Shown here one piece after another: positions 1 to 8,553 of a stretch of 64,000 bases of DNA (position 1 is its first letter; the number at the start of each line of letters is the position of its first letter). This stretch comes from Caulobacteraceae bacterium (GTDB taxonomy: Bacteria; Pseudomonadota; Alphaproteobacteria; Caulobacterales; Caulobacteraceae), in assembly GCA_027452265.1 (NCBI GenBank), contig DAIDGR010000041.1, positions 62,001 through 126,000 of the forward strand, read 5' to 3'. The translations under genes and the position numbers were made by a program. The notes beneath the pieces are model-generated. The model did not search any database, had not been told where the DNA came from, and saw only the letters and a program-made list of their open reading frames with translations.

Positions 1-72
1 GTCCGCCGCCCAGGCCGCGTGTCCGGCCAAACCCGTCGCGGCGACCAAGGCCGCGGCCATCATTCTGCGCAT
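1..72 (-). CDS. 5' end of an exported protein (truncated by window edge)
   Basis: Reading the minus strand from an ATG at 72 gives 24 codons up to the window edge. They look like a classical Sec signal peptide: two early arginines, a hydrophobic Ala/Val/Leu core and an A-W-A-A-D style cleavage site. Only the signal peptide is inside the window, so the mature protein and its function cannot be named. It is divergent from the Spy-like gene, and the 182 bases between them hold no other recognisable gene. Confidence 0.5.
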   Translation of the reverse strand, partial: MRRMMAAALVAATGLAGHAAWAAD

Positions 73-254
73 CGCCCATTCCCCCCAAATTCCCATGGCC
101 CGATCCACGGTCCGAGCCATGAAGAGATAACCGGCGGATCAAACGCCGCCAATGGCTGGATGGCAAGGCGACCCGGTCCGCGACGGAACCGCGGGCCGGC
201 GACGTTTGGGAGTCATTCCGGGGGGTGAAGCGCCTTTCAGCAAAGGAACTTCGC

Positions 255-827
255 ATGAACAGCAGATGGTTCGCCGCCGCCGCGCTAGGCCTCCTCCTCG
301 CCGGGCCCGCCCTCGCCGACGCTCAGGCCGGTCCGCCTGACGCCCCCGCCGCAGATCAGACGGGCGCCGACGGCATGGCCTCTCACGCGGGGCAAGCCCA
401 TGGCCTTAAGGCGCTGCACGACATTCTGGGCGTCACACCGGCCCAGGAAGCCGCGTTCCAGGCCTTCGCCGCCGCCCGACGGTCCAATCGTGAGGCTTTG
501 AGGGCGCAACATGCGGACCTCGCCGCCGAACGCGCCAAGCTTGAGTCCATGACCACGCCCGAGAGGCTCGACCTCATGGCCCAGGACATGACCGCGCGTC
601 AGGCCGAGCAGCGTGCGCGCTTCGCCCGGATCGCCGAAGCCACCAAGGCCTTCTATGCCCAGCTGACCCCCGAGCAGAAGCGGATCATGGATGCGCTGCC
701 CGATCTGCGCGACGGACCGGGCCATCATGGGCCGCGAGGCATGGCCCCAGGCTGGGGCGATGGCCCGCGCAACGGTGGGTCCCCACAGTCCCCCGGCGCG
801 CCCGGCGGCGACCCCACCGCCGAGTAG
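255..827 (+). CDS. Spy/CpxP-like periplasmic LTxxQ-motif protein
   Basis: This encodes about 190 aa. The ATG at 255 is preferred over an upstream in-frame start at 225 because AGGAAC precedes it at normal spacing and it opens directly into a signal peptide (MNSRWFAAAALGLLLAG, cleavage near ALADA). The mature part is Ala/Arg/Gln-rich helix with two LTxxQ-like motifs (VTPAQ and LTPEQ), the hallmark of the Spy/CpxP/CnrX family of periplasmic chaperones and metal or envelope-stress sensors. The tail is rich in Gly, His and Pro and could bind metal, but this is inference. A strong terminator follows. The gene stands alone, and the substrate or stress is unknown. Confidence 0.7.
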   Translation: MNSRWFAAAALGLLLAGPALADAQAGPPDAPAADQTGADGMASHAGQAHGLKALHDILGVTPAQEAAFQAFAAARRSNREALRAQHADLAAERAKLESMTTPERLDLMAQDMTARQAEQRARFARIAEATKAFYAQLTPEQKRIMDALPDLRDGPGHHGPRGMAPGWGDGPRNGGSPQSPGAPGGDPTAE

Positions 828-866
828 GAGCCGAACCCAAATCCCGGTCTCGTCGCAAGACGAGGG

Positions 867-907
867 GCCCGCCGGTCGTCCCTACCCCCCTCGGCCGGCG
901 GGCTTTT
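867..907 (+). terminator. Rho-independent terminator after the Spy-like gene
   Basis: A 9-bp perfect stem (867-875 with 895-903, GCCCGCCGG/CCGGCGGGC) is followed by TTTT at 904-907 on the plus strand. A smaller GCAA-loop hairpin (CTCGTC/GACGAG) lies just upstream. It sits between the Spy-like gene and the convergent peptidase gene. Confidence 0.8.
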
Positions 908-939
908 CGTTTGCCCGCGCGGCGCCAGCGGCGAGCGTC

Positions 940-3072
940 TCAGTCCATCAGCTTCTGCGAGAGATAGACATAATGGCGCGCCCAGCGGCGGGCCTGGAGA
1001 TCGGCGTCGGCGTCCATGGCGTGTCCGCCAAAGGTGTTCTCGTAGAACAGCACCGGATCTCCCAGGGCCTCCATCTCCGCGGCGAACTTACGGGCGTGAC
1101 CGGGATGCACGCGATCATCCTCGGTGTTGGTGGTGATGTAGGGCTCGGGATACTTCACCCCCGGCTTGAGGTTCGTATAGGCCGAGTATTTGGCGATGAA
1201 GGCGCGGTCGGCGGGCGCGTCCGGGTCGCCATACTCCGCCATCCAGGAGGCTCCCGCCGAGAGATGGTTATAGTGCAGCATGTCGATCAGCGGGCTCTCG
1301 ATGACCGCGGCGCCGAACAGTTCGGGATGCTGCGTGATCGAGACGCTGGTGAGAATCCCGCCGTTTGAGCGGGCATAGATTCCAAGGCGCCGGGGAGAGG
1401 TGATCCTGTGCGCGATCAGATCCTCGGCCACGGCGGCGAAGTCATCAAAGGCCCGCTGGCGATGCTCACGCAACGCCGCCTCATGCCAGGCCGGGCCGAA
1501 CTCGCCGCCGCCGCGGATATTGGTCAGCACATAAGCCCCGCCGCGCTCCAGCCAGAGCTTGCCCATTTCCGGCCGGTAGGCGGGCGTCTCGGAAAGCTGG
1601 AAGCCCCCATAGCCGAACATCTGAACCGGGGTTGAGCCGTCGAACGCCATGGCCTTGGGCCGGACGAGGAAATAGGGAACCTGGGTTCCGTCCTTTGAGG
1701 TGGCGAAGCGCTGCTCGACCAGATCGCGCGACGCATCGAACTTCGGCGACAGGGCCTTGACCTTGACGGGGGCGCCGCCCGCCGCGTCCACGCGCCAGAG
1801 GGCCGTGGGCGTCAGGAAGCTCTCCGAGGTCAGGAACACTTGGTCCGAACCCTGATCGGCCGCCACGATGTGCAGGGTCGACTTGTCCGGCAGGGCCAGG
1901 GTGCGCGAGGTCCAGCCGCCGGGGCCGGGCGAAAACACGCGGATCTCGCCGCTGACATTGTCGAGCATCTCCACCACGACCCGGCTCCGCGTCACGGCCG
2001 CACCGACCAGGGCCTGACGGGCATTGGGCGCGAAGATGACCTGCGAGGCGCCGGTTTTCGGGTCCACCGCGACCAGGGCGCCCGCGGGCGCCGCCGGGCC
2101 ATGGACGCCCGCCGGCCAAGCCTCATTGATCTGAACGATCAGGCGGCCATCGAGATAGCCGTGCAGCGCGTTCTTCAGCGGCAGGTCGAGCGGGGTCAGG
2201 GCCCCACCGGCCGACAATCGAAGATACCGCGTCGAGAAGAAACTCGGACTGCGCCCGATCAGGACCTCCGCCACCCGGCCGTCGCCGTCGCGCAGCACCC
2301 GCGGATAGACACGGACGTCGTGTGCATCGCCCTTGAATACGACCGGAGCGCTGGCCGGGTCCTGGCCGCGCGCGATGCGGCGCACCTCGAAGGGATAGCC
2401 GGACGAGGTCAGGGTCCCGGGTCCGAAATCACCGGCCAGGAGGACGGTGTCCTTGTCCAGCCACGCGGCGTCCTGCTTGGCGCGGGCAAAGTGAAAGCCG
2501 CCCTCGACGAAGGCGCCGGTCTCGGTATCGAACTCGCGGATCTCCACGGCGTCGCCCCCGCCGTAGGAGAGGCGCACCAGGCAGAACCGGTCCCGTGGCG
2601 GCAGGCAGTTGGCGCCCTTGAAGAACAGGCTGCGCCCCTCGGCCTTGGACAGGGCGTCCAGATCGATCAGGGTCCGCCAGGCGGGCTCGGCCTGGGAGAA
2701 GCCGTCCAGGCTGGTCTCGCGCCACAGGCCGTGCATGTGGTCGCCATCCTGCCAGAGATTGTCCACCCGACCGCCGAGGAAGCCTGGCGTGGGAATGCGG
2801 TCCTTGGCGGTAAAGATCGCCAGGGCCTCGCGGCGGAAGGTCTCGAAGCGCGGGTCGGTCTCGAGGACCTTGGCGGTCCTGGCGTTTTGCTCGGCGACCC
2901 AGGCCGTGGCGCGGGCGCCGTGAATGTCCTCCAGCCAGGCGAAGGGATCGGGCGCGCCCGCGACAGCCGAAGGCAGGTCGGGCGTGGCGGCCGGCGCCGC
3001 GAACCCAGGCGCGGCCAGGACCGATGCGACGAGAAACCCGGCGAGGGACGCCGCGGCCTGGAACTTGCGCAT
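940..3072 (-). CDS. Exported prolyl-oligopeptidase-family (S9) serine peptidase
   Basis: This is a 710 aa protein with an N-terminal signal peptide (about residues 1-25) predicting a periplasmic location. Residues about 40-430 would form the beta-propeller lid, and about 450-710 the alpha/beta-hydrolase peptidase domain. The catalytic serine lies in ARSNGG (Ser569), and the likely acid and histidine are Asp653 (TEDDRVHPG) and His684 (FGGHA). Most S9A enzymes have GGSNGG, so the Arg in the nucleophile elbow is a variant seen in some secreted bacterial members. It probably cleaves short peptides after proline or a related residue; the exact specificity cannot be read. It is a single gene facing the Spy-like gene. 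Confidence 0.85.
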   Translation of the reverse strand: MRKFQAAASLAGFLVASVLAAPGFAAPAATPDLPSAVAGAPDPFAWLEDIHGARATAWVAEQNARTAKVLETDPRFETFRREALAIFTAKDRIPTPGFLGGRVDNLWQDGDHMHGLWRETSLDGFSQAEPAWRTLIDLDALSKAEGRSLFFKGANCLPPRDRFCLVRLSYGGGDAVEIREFDTETGAFVEGGFHFARAKQDAAWLDKDTVLLAGDFGPGTLTSSGYPFEVRRIARGQDPASAPVVFKGDAHDVRVYPRVLRDGDGRVAEVLIGRSPSFFSTRYLRLSAGGALTPLDLPLKNALHGYLDGRLIVQINEAWPAGVHGPAAPAGALVAVDPKTGASQVIFAPNARQALVGAAVTRSRVVVEMLDNVSGEIRVFSPGPGGWTSRTLALPDKSTLHIVAADQGSDQVFLTSESFLTPTALWRVDAAGGAPVKVKALSPKFDASRDLVEQRFATSKDGTQVPYFLVRPKAMAFDGSTPVQMFGYGGFQLSETPAYRPEMGKLWLERGGAYVLTNIRGGGEFGPAWHEAALREHRQRAFDDFAAVAEDLIAHRITSPRRLGIYARSNGGILTSVSITQHPELFGAAVIESPLIDMLHYNHLSAGASWMAEYGDPDAPADRAFIAKYSAYTNLKPGVKYPEPYITTNTEDDRVHPGHARKFAAEMEALGDPVLFYENTFGGHAMDADADLQARRWARHYVYLSQKLMD

Positions 3073-3224
3073 GAAGGTCTCCGCCCCGAAGCTTCTGATC
3101 TATTCCGTCGTCCCTAGCCCGGGACGGAATTCACCTCAATCTCAAGCCCCCCGCTCGCATTGCAAGTCATGGGGGAAGCGTGCACTACAAACCCACGCTG
3201 ATGAGCTTGCACAGGGAGATGGAG

Positions 3225-3761
3225 ATGCGGCGAGCGCCTGGAATGATCGCGGCCTTGGCGGTCGTTGTGGCCCTGGGCGCCGGGGCCAGCGCCTCGGCCG
3301 ATCCGCTGGTGCCGGGCTATGGCCGGGTCGCCCCCGTGGAGTCGCCCGGCATGGCGCCGGACCCGAGCGTCGACTACAAGGTGGTGCTCAGCGCCACCAA
3401 GGCGGGGCCAGGCGATAGCCCCTCCATGGCGCTCGATCATGCGGCGCGCCTGGCGAACATCCTCGACGCGTTCCATGTGCCGCCCGAGCACCGCCACATC
3501 GTGGTTGTGATCCATGGCATGGCGACCCCGTCGGTGCTGAATCCCGACGGGCTGAAGGCGCACGACCTCAAGGACAATCCCAATGCGGAGCTGATTTCCC
3601 GGCTGATCGCGGCGGGCGTCCAGGTGCATGTCTGCGGCCAGGCCCTGGCGGCCTTCAAGATCACGCGCGATCAGATGCTCGCCGGCATTCAGGTCGATGA
3701 GTCCGCCCTGACCACCCTGGCGGGTCTCCAGCTCAAGGGCTACGCCCTGATCCCCGACTGA
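3225..3761 (+). CDS. Exported DsrE/DsrF-like protein
   Basis: This is about 178 aa. The start at 3225 is chosen because AGGGAG (3213-3218) lies 6 nt upstream and the product then begins with a good signal peptide (MRRAPGMIAALAVVVALG, cleavage near ASASA). The mature domain has the alternating strand-helix pattern of DsrE/DsrF/YchN-like proteins, including a hydrophobic strand followed by an HG turn (HIVVVIHGMATP) and a single cysteine in VQVHVCGQAL at the position often conserved in exported family members. Sulfur-relay activity should not be assumed for the secreted subgroup. Its 3' end overlaps the convergent GNAT gene by 22 bases. Confidence 0.65.
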   Translation: MRRAPGMIAALAVVVALGAGASASADPLVPGYGRVAPVESPGMAPDPSVDYKVVLSATKAGPGDSPSMALDHAARLANILDAFHVPPEHRHIVVVIHGMATPSVLNPDGLKAHDLKDNPNAELISRLIAAGVQVHVCGQALAAFKITRDQMLAGIQVDESALTTLAGLQLKGYALIPD

Positions 3762-4297
3762 AGCGGCTTTTCCATCAGGATCAGGGGGACAGGGCCCCGG
3801 CCGGTCTGGGATATCACGCGCTCCAACGCGACATAGCCGCACGCCCGGTAGAGCGGTTCGCCGGCCAGGGTCGCCATCAGGCGGGCCGCGCGGTAGCCGG
3901 CCGCCTCCGCCGCCGCTTCGCATAGCCCAAGGACCAGACGGCCCACGCCCTGACGGGCGAAATCGGGATCGGTGTACATGGCCCGCACCCGGGCCGGGTC
4001 GCGCGCCGGGTCGAGCAGGGCGGCGTCCCTCAGGCTGGTGCTGTGATCGCCGCCATACAGGGTCGCCCGACGACTCCATCCGCCGCAGCCGGCGATGCGA
4101 CCGTCGCGCTCGACGATGAAATAGGTGCGATCGGCCACCAGTTGGGTGTCGAGACCCATGACGAGGCGGCTCGCCTCGATTTCTTCGGCGCTGAGAAACC
4201 CCGACTGCAGGGTGGCGATCGCCCGCTCCATGACCCGGGCCAGGGCGTCAAGGTCAGCCTCGGTGGCCAGACGATGGGTAAAGCCGGACATGTCCAT
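3740..4297 (-). CDS. GNAT-family N-acetyltransferase
   Basis: This is 185 aa with a single GNAT fold. The acetyl-CoA loop is recognisable as FARQGVGRLVLGLCEAAA (the R-Q-G-V-G-R motif A), preceded by a strand carrying YTDPD and followed by the C-terminal YRACGYVAL signature. The acceptor substrate is unknown. It lies downstream of the puf operon on the same strand but is separated from it by a terminator and about 200 bases, so it is probably independently expressed. Confidence 0.8.
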   Translation of the reverse strand: MDMSGFTHRLATEADLDALARVMERAIATLQSGFLSAEEIEASRLVMGLDTQLVADRTYFIVERDGRIAGCGGWSRRATLYGGDHSTSLRDAALLDPARDPARVRAMYTDPDFARQGVGRLVLGLCEAAAEAAGYRAARLMATLAGEPLYRACGYVALERVISQTGRGPVPLILMEKPLQSGIRA

Positions 4298-4359
4298 CGG
4301 GGCCTCGTGGCGTGCAAGCTTGCTGCTGCAAAGCCCGCCGCCGCGCTCAAGGCAAGCCC

Positions 4360-4411
4360 TGGAGCACGATGCGGTTTCGTGGAATCGGCGAAGACGCTGA
4401 ATCGCGCTCCA
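4360..4411. repeat. Possible intergenic palindromic repeat
   Basis: The outer arms TGGAGC (4360-4365) and GCTCCA (4406-4411) are complementary, and inside lie GGAATC/GAATCG-like elements. The composition resembles small dispersed palindromes found between genes in alphaproteobacteria. Only one copy was noticed in this window, so calling it a repeat is an inference. Confidence 0.3.
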
Positions 4412-4510
4412 TTTTCAGGTCCCTGAGCGCGTTGCGAAGCGCCGGGGTCGGTTCCGTACAAGCGTTACGCGCTTGATCAAGACGGATACTCTGGGCGCCT
4501 GTTGGCTGTG

Positions 4511-4552
4511 GCAAAAGAAGACGGCGCCGCGCGGCAAGGCGGCGGCGCCGTC
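4511..4552 (-). terminator. Rho-independent terminator of the puf superoperon
   Basis: A perfect 11-bp stem (GACGGCGCCGC at 4520-4530 with its complement at 4542-4552), an 11-base loop and, read on the minus strand, a U-rich tail (TTCTTTTGCC, 4520 to 4511). It lies about 60 bases past the pufM stop codon and fits the end of the crtEF-bchCXYZ-pufBALM transcript. Confidence 0.85.
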
Positions 4553-4609
4553 AGGTCGAGGCGATCCTTATCCGAACGCCCCGTGCAGCCCTCAAAAGGG
4601 GGGAGACCC

Positions 4610-5536
4610 TTAGAGGGAGTAGGCGTAGTGGTGCGCCACCGCGAAGGCGTGCCAGTCGCTGACCACGGTCCCGGTGAGCAGGATGCCAATCCCACCGGTG
4701 AGCGGGGTCAGGACAGCGAACCACCAGGCCCAGCGGTGCACCGACTCCATGGTGGCGTTGAAACCCATGGTCCAGCGCCAGAACAGGGCCGCACGCTCGA
4801 GCGCGGTGCCGCGATCGGTGATCTGCTCAAGCTCCCGATCCCCACCGTAGCGGCTGACCGCCAGGATGGTGGCCCCATGCATCGCGAACAGCAGGGTCGA
4901 GCCATACAGGAAGGCGATGGAGAGGCCGTGGAAGGGATTGTAGAACAAATTGCCGTAGCGCAGCGAGAAGGCGTTCACCCATTCCAGGTGCGGGAAGATG
5001 CCGAACGGCACCGCCTCGCTCCACGATCCCATCAGGATCGGCCGGATGAAGCCCAGGACCACCATCAGCCAGATCGCCGCGGCGAAGGCCCACGCGACAT
5101 GGGTTCCCATGCCCAGCGCCTTGGCGCGGGTATAGGTTCGCACCCACCACAGCATGACCGATGCGGTCATGAAGAAGCCGGCGATCAGCCACCAGCCGCC
5201 CTGGGCCAGGGGCGGAAACAGGCTCAGGCCATATTCTGGCGGCGGCGGCTGCAGACCAAGCCAGGGGAGCTGGCGCAGGAATTCCCGCGGATCCCAGCCC
5301 ACCGAGGCCCACATGTTCAGCCCGATGATCTCGAAGGCGATAAAGCCGCAGACCAGCGAGGCCACGCCGAGAAACCCAAGATAGATGGGCCCGACCTGGG
5401 CGTTGCCGAGGATCCCCAGAAGCCTGGAGAAGCCGGGTTTGCCGTCTCGCGGGAAGCTGTGGGCGGGCAGGGGCACGCCCATTTCCGCCGGCCCGCGAAT
5501 TTGAATCTGAGTGAAGATGTTCTGGTAAGCCGTCAC
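4610..5536 (-). CDS. pufM: Photosynthetic reaction centre M subunit
   Basis: This is 308 aa with five transmembrane helices, the M half of the type II reaction-centre core. Counting without the initiator Met, the key residues fall at the classic Rhodobacter positions. His182 and His202 ligate bacteriochlorophylls, Tyr210 sits beside the special pair, and His219, Glu234 and His266 bind the non-heme iron. Its start lies 13 bases beyond the pufL stop codon, and it is the last gene before the terminator. There is no pufC after it, so the special pair must be re-reduced by a soluble or membrane cytochrome encoded elsewhere. Confidence 0.98.
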   Translation of the reverse strand: MTAYQNIFTQIQIRGPAEMGVPLPAHSFPRDGKPGFSRLLGILGNAQVGPIYLGFLGVASLVCGFIAFEIIGLNMWASVGWDPREFLRQLPWLGLQPPPPEYGLSLFPPLAQGGWWLIAGFFMTASVMLWWVRTYTRAKALGMGTHVAWAFAAAIWLMVVLGFIRPILMGSWSEAVPFGIFPHLEWVNAFSLRYGNLFYNPFHGLSIAFLYGSTLLFAMHGATILAVSRYGGDRELEQITDRGTALERAALFWRWTMGFNATMESVHRWAWWFAVLTPLTGGIGILLTGTVVSDWHAFAVAHHYAYSL

Positions 5537-5549
5537 GGTTTGTCCTCCC

Positions 5550-6374
5550 TCAGCCCCAAATCGGCAGGTTGCGCCACCAGTTCCACCAGTCGGGCCAGCC
5601 CTGGGACCAGACCGGACCGCTGATCACGATGCAGATGGCGCTGAAGAACACCGCCGCCAGGGCCAGAAACAGGCCGAGCCGGTGGATTCCCAGGGTTCCG
5701 ACCGAATAGCCGATGATGTCGCGGAAAAAGGTGTCCTCATGCTCGGGCGTCTTCATCGCCTCTCCCTTGGTCGGGTTGGCCGCCGAAAGGATCAGGGATC
5801 CGTGCAGGGCCAGGGCCAGGGTCGTGGTGAAGAACAGGGTCACCCCGATCATGTGGAACGGATTGTAGTGAAAATTCACGTACATATAGCCGGTGTTCGA
5901 GACCCACTCGAGGTGGCTGAAAATGCCGTAGGGAAAGGCGTAGCCCCAGGCGCCCATCAGCACCGGGCGGATCACCTCCAGCGTGACATAGGCCAGAATG
6001 GCGAAGCTGAAGGCGAACGGCACGTGCAGGCCGATGCCCAGCTTGCGGGCGATCTCCACCTCTCGAAGCGCCCAGGAGCCAAAGGCCCCGATGGCGCAGA
6101 CCGTCACGGCCTGCCAGAGGCCGCCTTCACGGATCGGCGCCAGGGCCAGGCCCTTGGCGACATCCGGTGGGTTGATGCTGATGCGCCAGATATCCCAGGT
6201 CGGCCCGATGGCCGCGCCATAGGCGATCAATGCGACGCCGAGGATGGTGAAGAAGGCGGTGGTGACGCCAAAAAAGCCCACATAGAACGGACCGACCCAG
6301 AAATCGAACAGGTCGCCGCCGATCAGCGTGCCCCCTCGCACGCGATATTTCCGCTCATAGCTCAGTAGGGCCAT
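5550..6374 (-). CDS. pufL: Photosynthetic reaction centre L subunit
   Basis: This is 274 aa with five membrane helices. In mature numbering His153 and His173 (bacteriochlorophyll ligands), His168 (special-pair hydrogen bond) and His190 and His230 (iron ligands) are all present, in segments such as [13 protein letters not shown] and NFHYNPFH. The start ATG at 6374 has an AGGAG ribosome site. It follows pufA after a 139-base gap containing a stable hairpin. With PufM and PuhA it forms the reaction centre that performs light-driven quinone reduction in the inner membrane. Confidence 0.98.
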   Translation of the reverse strand: MALLSYERKYRVRGGTLIGGDLFDFWVGPFYVGFFGVTTAFFTILGVALIAYGAAIGPTWDIWRISINPPDVAKGLALAPIREGGLWQAVTVCAIGAFGSWALREVEIARKLGIGLHVPFAFSFAILAYVTLEVIRPVLMGAWGYAFPYGIFSHLEWVSNTGYMYVNFHYNPFHMIGVTLFFTTTLALALHGSLILSAANPTKGEAMKTPEHEDTFFRDIIGYSVGTLGIHRLGLFLALAAVFFSAICIVISGPVWSQGWPDWWNWWRNLPIWG

Positions 6375-6435
6375 TGGGCCGTCTCCTGTCGATCCTCAAT
6401 AAGCCCCGGCCTGGCCGGCGGCTCGGATGGCGGAA

Positions 6436-6480
6436 GAATGCGGGCCCGACCAGAAGATGTGCCGGACCGGACCCGCATTC
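6436..6480 (-). promoter_or_regulatory. pufA-pufL intercistronic hairpin (mRNA stabiliser)
   Basis: GAATGCGGG(C)CCG at 6436-6448 pairs with CGG(A)CCCGCATTC at 6468-6480, giving a long stem with one mismatch. Its position just after pufA matches the well-known puf hairpin of Rhodobacter, which protects the upstream pufBA message from 3' decay and raises the LH1:RC ratio. The structure is seen in the sequence; the function is by analogy. No U-tract follows, so it is unlikely to be a full terminator. Confidence 0.65.
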
Positions 6481-6513
6481 CCCTTGCGGTGATCGACCGC
6501 GTGACGGGCGTGC

Positions 6514-6723
6514 TTAGCCCGCCTGCACCGGCGTCGCCGCCGGTGTGGGCAGGGTAAGCGTCGCCGCCGCTGTCGCCGTGTGCTTCGCGTCCGGACCTTC
6601 GATCCAGTTGAAGCGCGACGTGCTGAGCAAGATGAAATGAATCAACAGAGCCAGCACGAAGAGGAACACGGAAAGAGCGACCAGTACGCGTCGCGGGTCG
6701 AAAAGAAGCCAGATTCTCCACAT
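6514..6723 (-). CDS. pufA: LH1 antenna alpha polypeptide
   Basis: This is 69 aa. The N-terminal [17 protein letters not shown] is the canonical alpha-subunit cytoplasmic segment, followed by one membrane helix with the bacteriochlorophyll ligand His29 and the FNWIEG periplasmic edge. An Ala/Thr/Pro-rich tail of about 25 residues follows. The start at 6723 has a strong GGGGGGAG ribosome site. It lies 15 bases after pufB, and together they form the LH1 ring around the reaction centre. Confidence 0.95.
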   Translation of the reverse strand: MWRIWLLFDPRRVLVALSVFLFVLALLIHFILLSTSRFNWIEGPDAKHTATAAATLTLPTPAATPVQAG

Positions 6724-6738
6724 GGCGAATCTCCCCCC

Positions 6739-6957
6739 TTACGCGAAGTGTGACAGGGCGATTTGCCCAGCCACCTTCGCCGTGTTGGTCAGCTCAGCGT
6801 AACCGTGCACAGACGGCAGCCAGGGCCGCCAGTACCAGACCAGGATGTGCGCGATTATCGCGATCGCCGTGAAGAGCATGAAGCTCCCCATGAAGATTCG
6901 ATGGAATTCCTTGGCTTCGGCCTCTGTGAGGCCTGATAAGCTGTCTCGATCTGCCAT
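6739..6957 (-). CDS. pufB: LH1 antenna beta polypeptide with extended C-terminus
   Basis: This is about 72 aa from the ATG at 6957, chosen over an upstream in-frame start at 6987 because GGAGGTG lies 6 bases before it and the product then begins like other beta chains ([19 protein letters not shown]). His19 and His37 occupy the two conserved positions; His37 is the bacteriochlorophyll ligand, and WYWRPWLP marks the periplasmic end of the helix. About 24 residues follow beyond this point, where many beta chains stop. No pufQ-like gene precedes it. Confidence 0.93.
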   Translation of the reverse strand: MADRDSLSGLTEAEAKEFHRIFMGSFMLFTAIAIIAHILVWYWRPWLPSVHGYAELTNTAKVAGQIALSHFA

Positions 6958-7098
6958 GTATTCACCTCCAGACACGCCGAGGCTCACCCCCGAGGAGGAT
7001 CGCGAAATCAGCGCACTTTGTCGCGACGACCATCATCGTGACTTCGTTCGAGCACGGCGATCTTGCCGACCCGATGGGGTTGAGGGCGTTGGCGCGCA

Positions 7099-8553
7099 TC
7101 ATGCGGCGTGGCCCTCCAATATCGCGGCCCGCGCGCTCCTGAGGCGCTCGGGCGACACCTGATGTTCGCCGGCGGCGCGGGCGGCGCGCTCGGCGGCGTC
7201 TCTCAGACGCTTGGCGGCGGAGATCCGCACCAGAACCGGCTGCGCCTCGACCAGGCGGTCCAGCTCCAGCTTGGCTTCGACGTCCCAGGACAGCTCCGCG
7301 CCAAGCCGGGCGGGCGTCGCCGGCGCGCGGTCCATGTCGCTGGCCAGGGGCAGGATGTGGAAGAGGGCGTCGAACAGGGCGTTGCACACCTCCTGCAGGA
7401 GGTAGGCGGATCCGGAATAGCCCATGAACGGCGTGCCCAGGCATCGCCGCACCACCGCGCCGGGGAAGGAGGCGGGGATGAAGCTCGAGCGCCCCCCGGC
7501 TTCGGCGAGATACATGCGCTCGTTGATGCTGCCGAACTGGATCAGGGCCGGCGTCTCGCGGATCGCCTGGCGCACGGCGGCATTGTCCGGCTTGACCCCC
7601 GCGGTGCGCCGGAAGCTGAAGGCGCAGGGCAGGCCAAGATCGTCCTCCAGGAAGTGGCGGACGCCCCGTTCATAGGTCTCGTTGGCGACGATGGCGAAGC
7701 TCGCGGTGCCGAAGAAGTCCTGGGTCACCGAGCGCCACAAATCCCAGACCGGCTTGAGCGTGGTGTGCTTCTCGCGGGTGATGAACGGCTCGGGATCCAG
7801 GCCCAAGAGCTCGCCCAGCTTGCGCAGGAACAGGGTCGTCGACTCGATGCCGATCGGCGCCTGGAGGTAGGGCCGCTCGAGCTTCTCGCAGAGATTGCGG
7901 CCGAACTCGCGATAGAGGCAGACATTGACCTCGGCGTCCGCCAGCTTGCGGATGTCCGCCAGGTGGCTGCCCAGCGGGAAGACGAGGTTCACCTCGGCCC
8001 CGACGCCCTCCACCAAGCGACGGATTTCGGCCAGATCCGAGGGCATGTTGAACATGCCGTAGGTGGCGCCGATGATGTTGACCTTGGGCCGCGCGCCCGC
8101 CGCGCGGGGCCGCAGGGCCGGCGTCTTCTTGGGACCGAACTGGGTCCAGAGCCAGCTCAGGGCGCGGTCGGCGCTCTGCCACTGGTCCTCGTCGATGGTG
8201 CGCGGGAGGAAGCGCTGGATATTGGTGCCTTCGGGCGTGACGCCGCCGCCGATCATCTCGGCGATCGAACCGGTGACGACCACCGCCGGGAGGTCCGGGT
8301 CCAGGGTCCGCCAGGCGCGCTTCATCGCGCCCTCGGTGCCGTGCTGGCCCAGCTCGTCTTCGCCAAGGCCGGTGACGACGATCGGCAACTCATGCGGCGG
8401 CAGGGCGTCGGTATAGTGCAACACCGAGGTGACCGGCAGGTTCTCGCATCCCACCGGGCCATCGATGATGACCTGCAGGCCCTTGATGGCCGTAAAGGCG
8501 TAGACCGCGCCCCAATAGCCGCCCGCGCGATCGTGATCGAGGATGAGGGTCAT
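7099..8553 (-). CDS. bchZ: Chlorophyllide a reductase subunit Z
   Basis: This is 484 aa. BchZ with BchY forms the NifDK-like catalytic component of chlorophyllide a oxidoreductase, which reduces ring B to give the bacteriochlorin. The N-terminus ([18 protein letters not shown]) and [18 protein letters not shown] segment are signatures of the family. Its start codon overlaps the bchY stop by 4 bases, implying translational coupling. About 140 bases separate it from pufB, where an internal promoter or processing site for pufBALM may lie, but none was clear by eye. Confidence 0.96.
   Translation of the reverse strand: MTLILDHDRAGGYWGAVYAFTAIKGLQVIIDGPVGCENLPVTSVLHYTDALPPHELPIVVTGLGEDELGQHGTEGAMKRAWRTLDPDLPAVVVTGSIAEMIGGGVTPEGTNIQRFLPRTIDEDQWQSADRALSWLWTQFGPKKTPALRPRAAGARPKVNIIGATYGMFNMPSDLAEIRRLVEGVGAEVNLVFPLGSHLADIRKLADAEVNVCLYREFGRNLCEKLERPYLQAPIGIESTTLFLRKLGELLGLDPEPFITREKHTTLKPVWDLWRSVTQDFFGTASFAIVANETYERGVRHFLEDDLGLPCAFSFRRTAGVKPDNAAVRQAIRETPALIQFGSINERMYLAEAGGRSSFIPASFPGAVVRRCLGTPFMGYSGSAYLLQEVCNALFDALFHILPLASDMDRAPATPARLGAELSWDVEAKLELDRLVEAQPVLVRISAAKRLRDAAERAARAAGEHQVSPERLRSARAAILEGHAA

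Larger units (their letters stand above)
4298..4609. other. Intergenic region between pufM and the GNAT gene
   Basis: This is 312 bases without a gene. It contains the puf terminator (4511-4552) and a long imperfect palindrome at 4360-4411 whose ends are TGGAGC and GCTCCA. No RNA gene or credible small ORF with a ribosome site was seen. Confidence 0.5.

Noticed and set aside
4502-5623. Plus-strand open frame opposite pufM
   Set aside because: Shadow of pufM, and it runs through the puf terminator.
6958-7098. Possible pufQ between bchZ and pufB
   Set aside because: The gap is only 141 bases and encodes no membrane helix or PufQ-like sequence.
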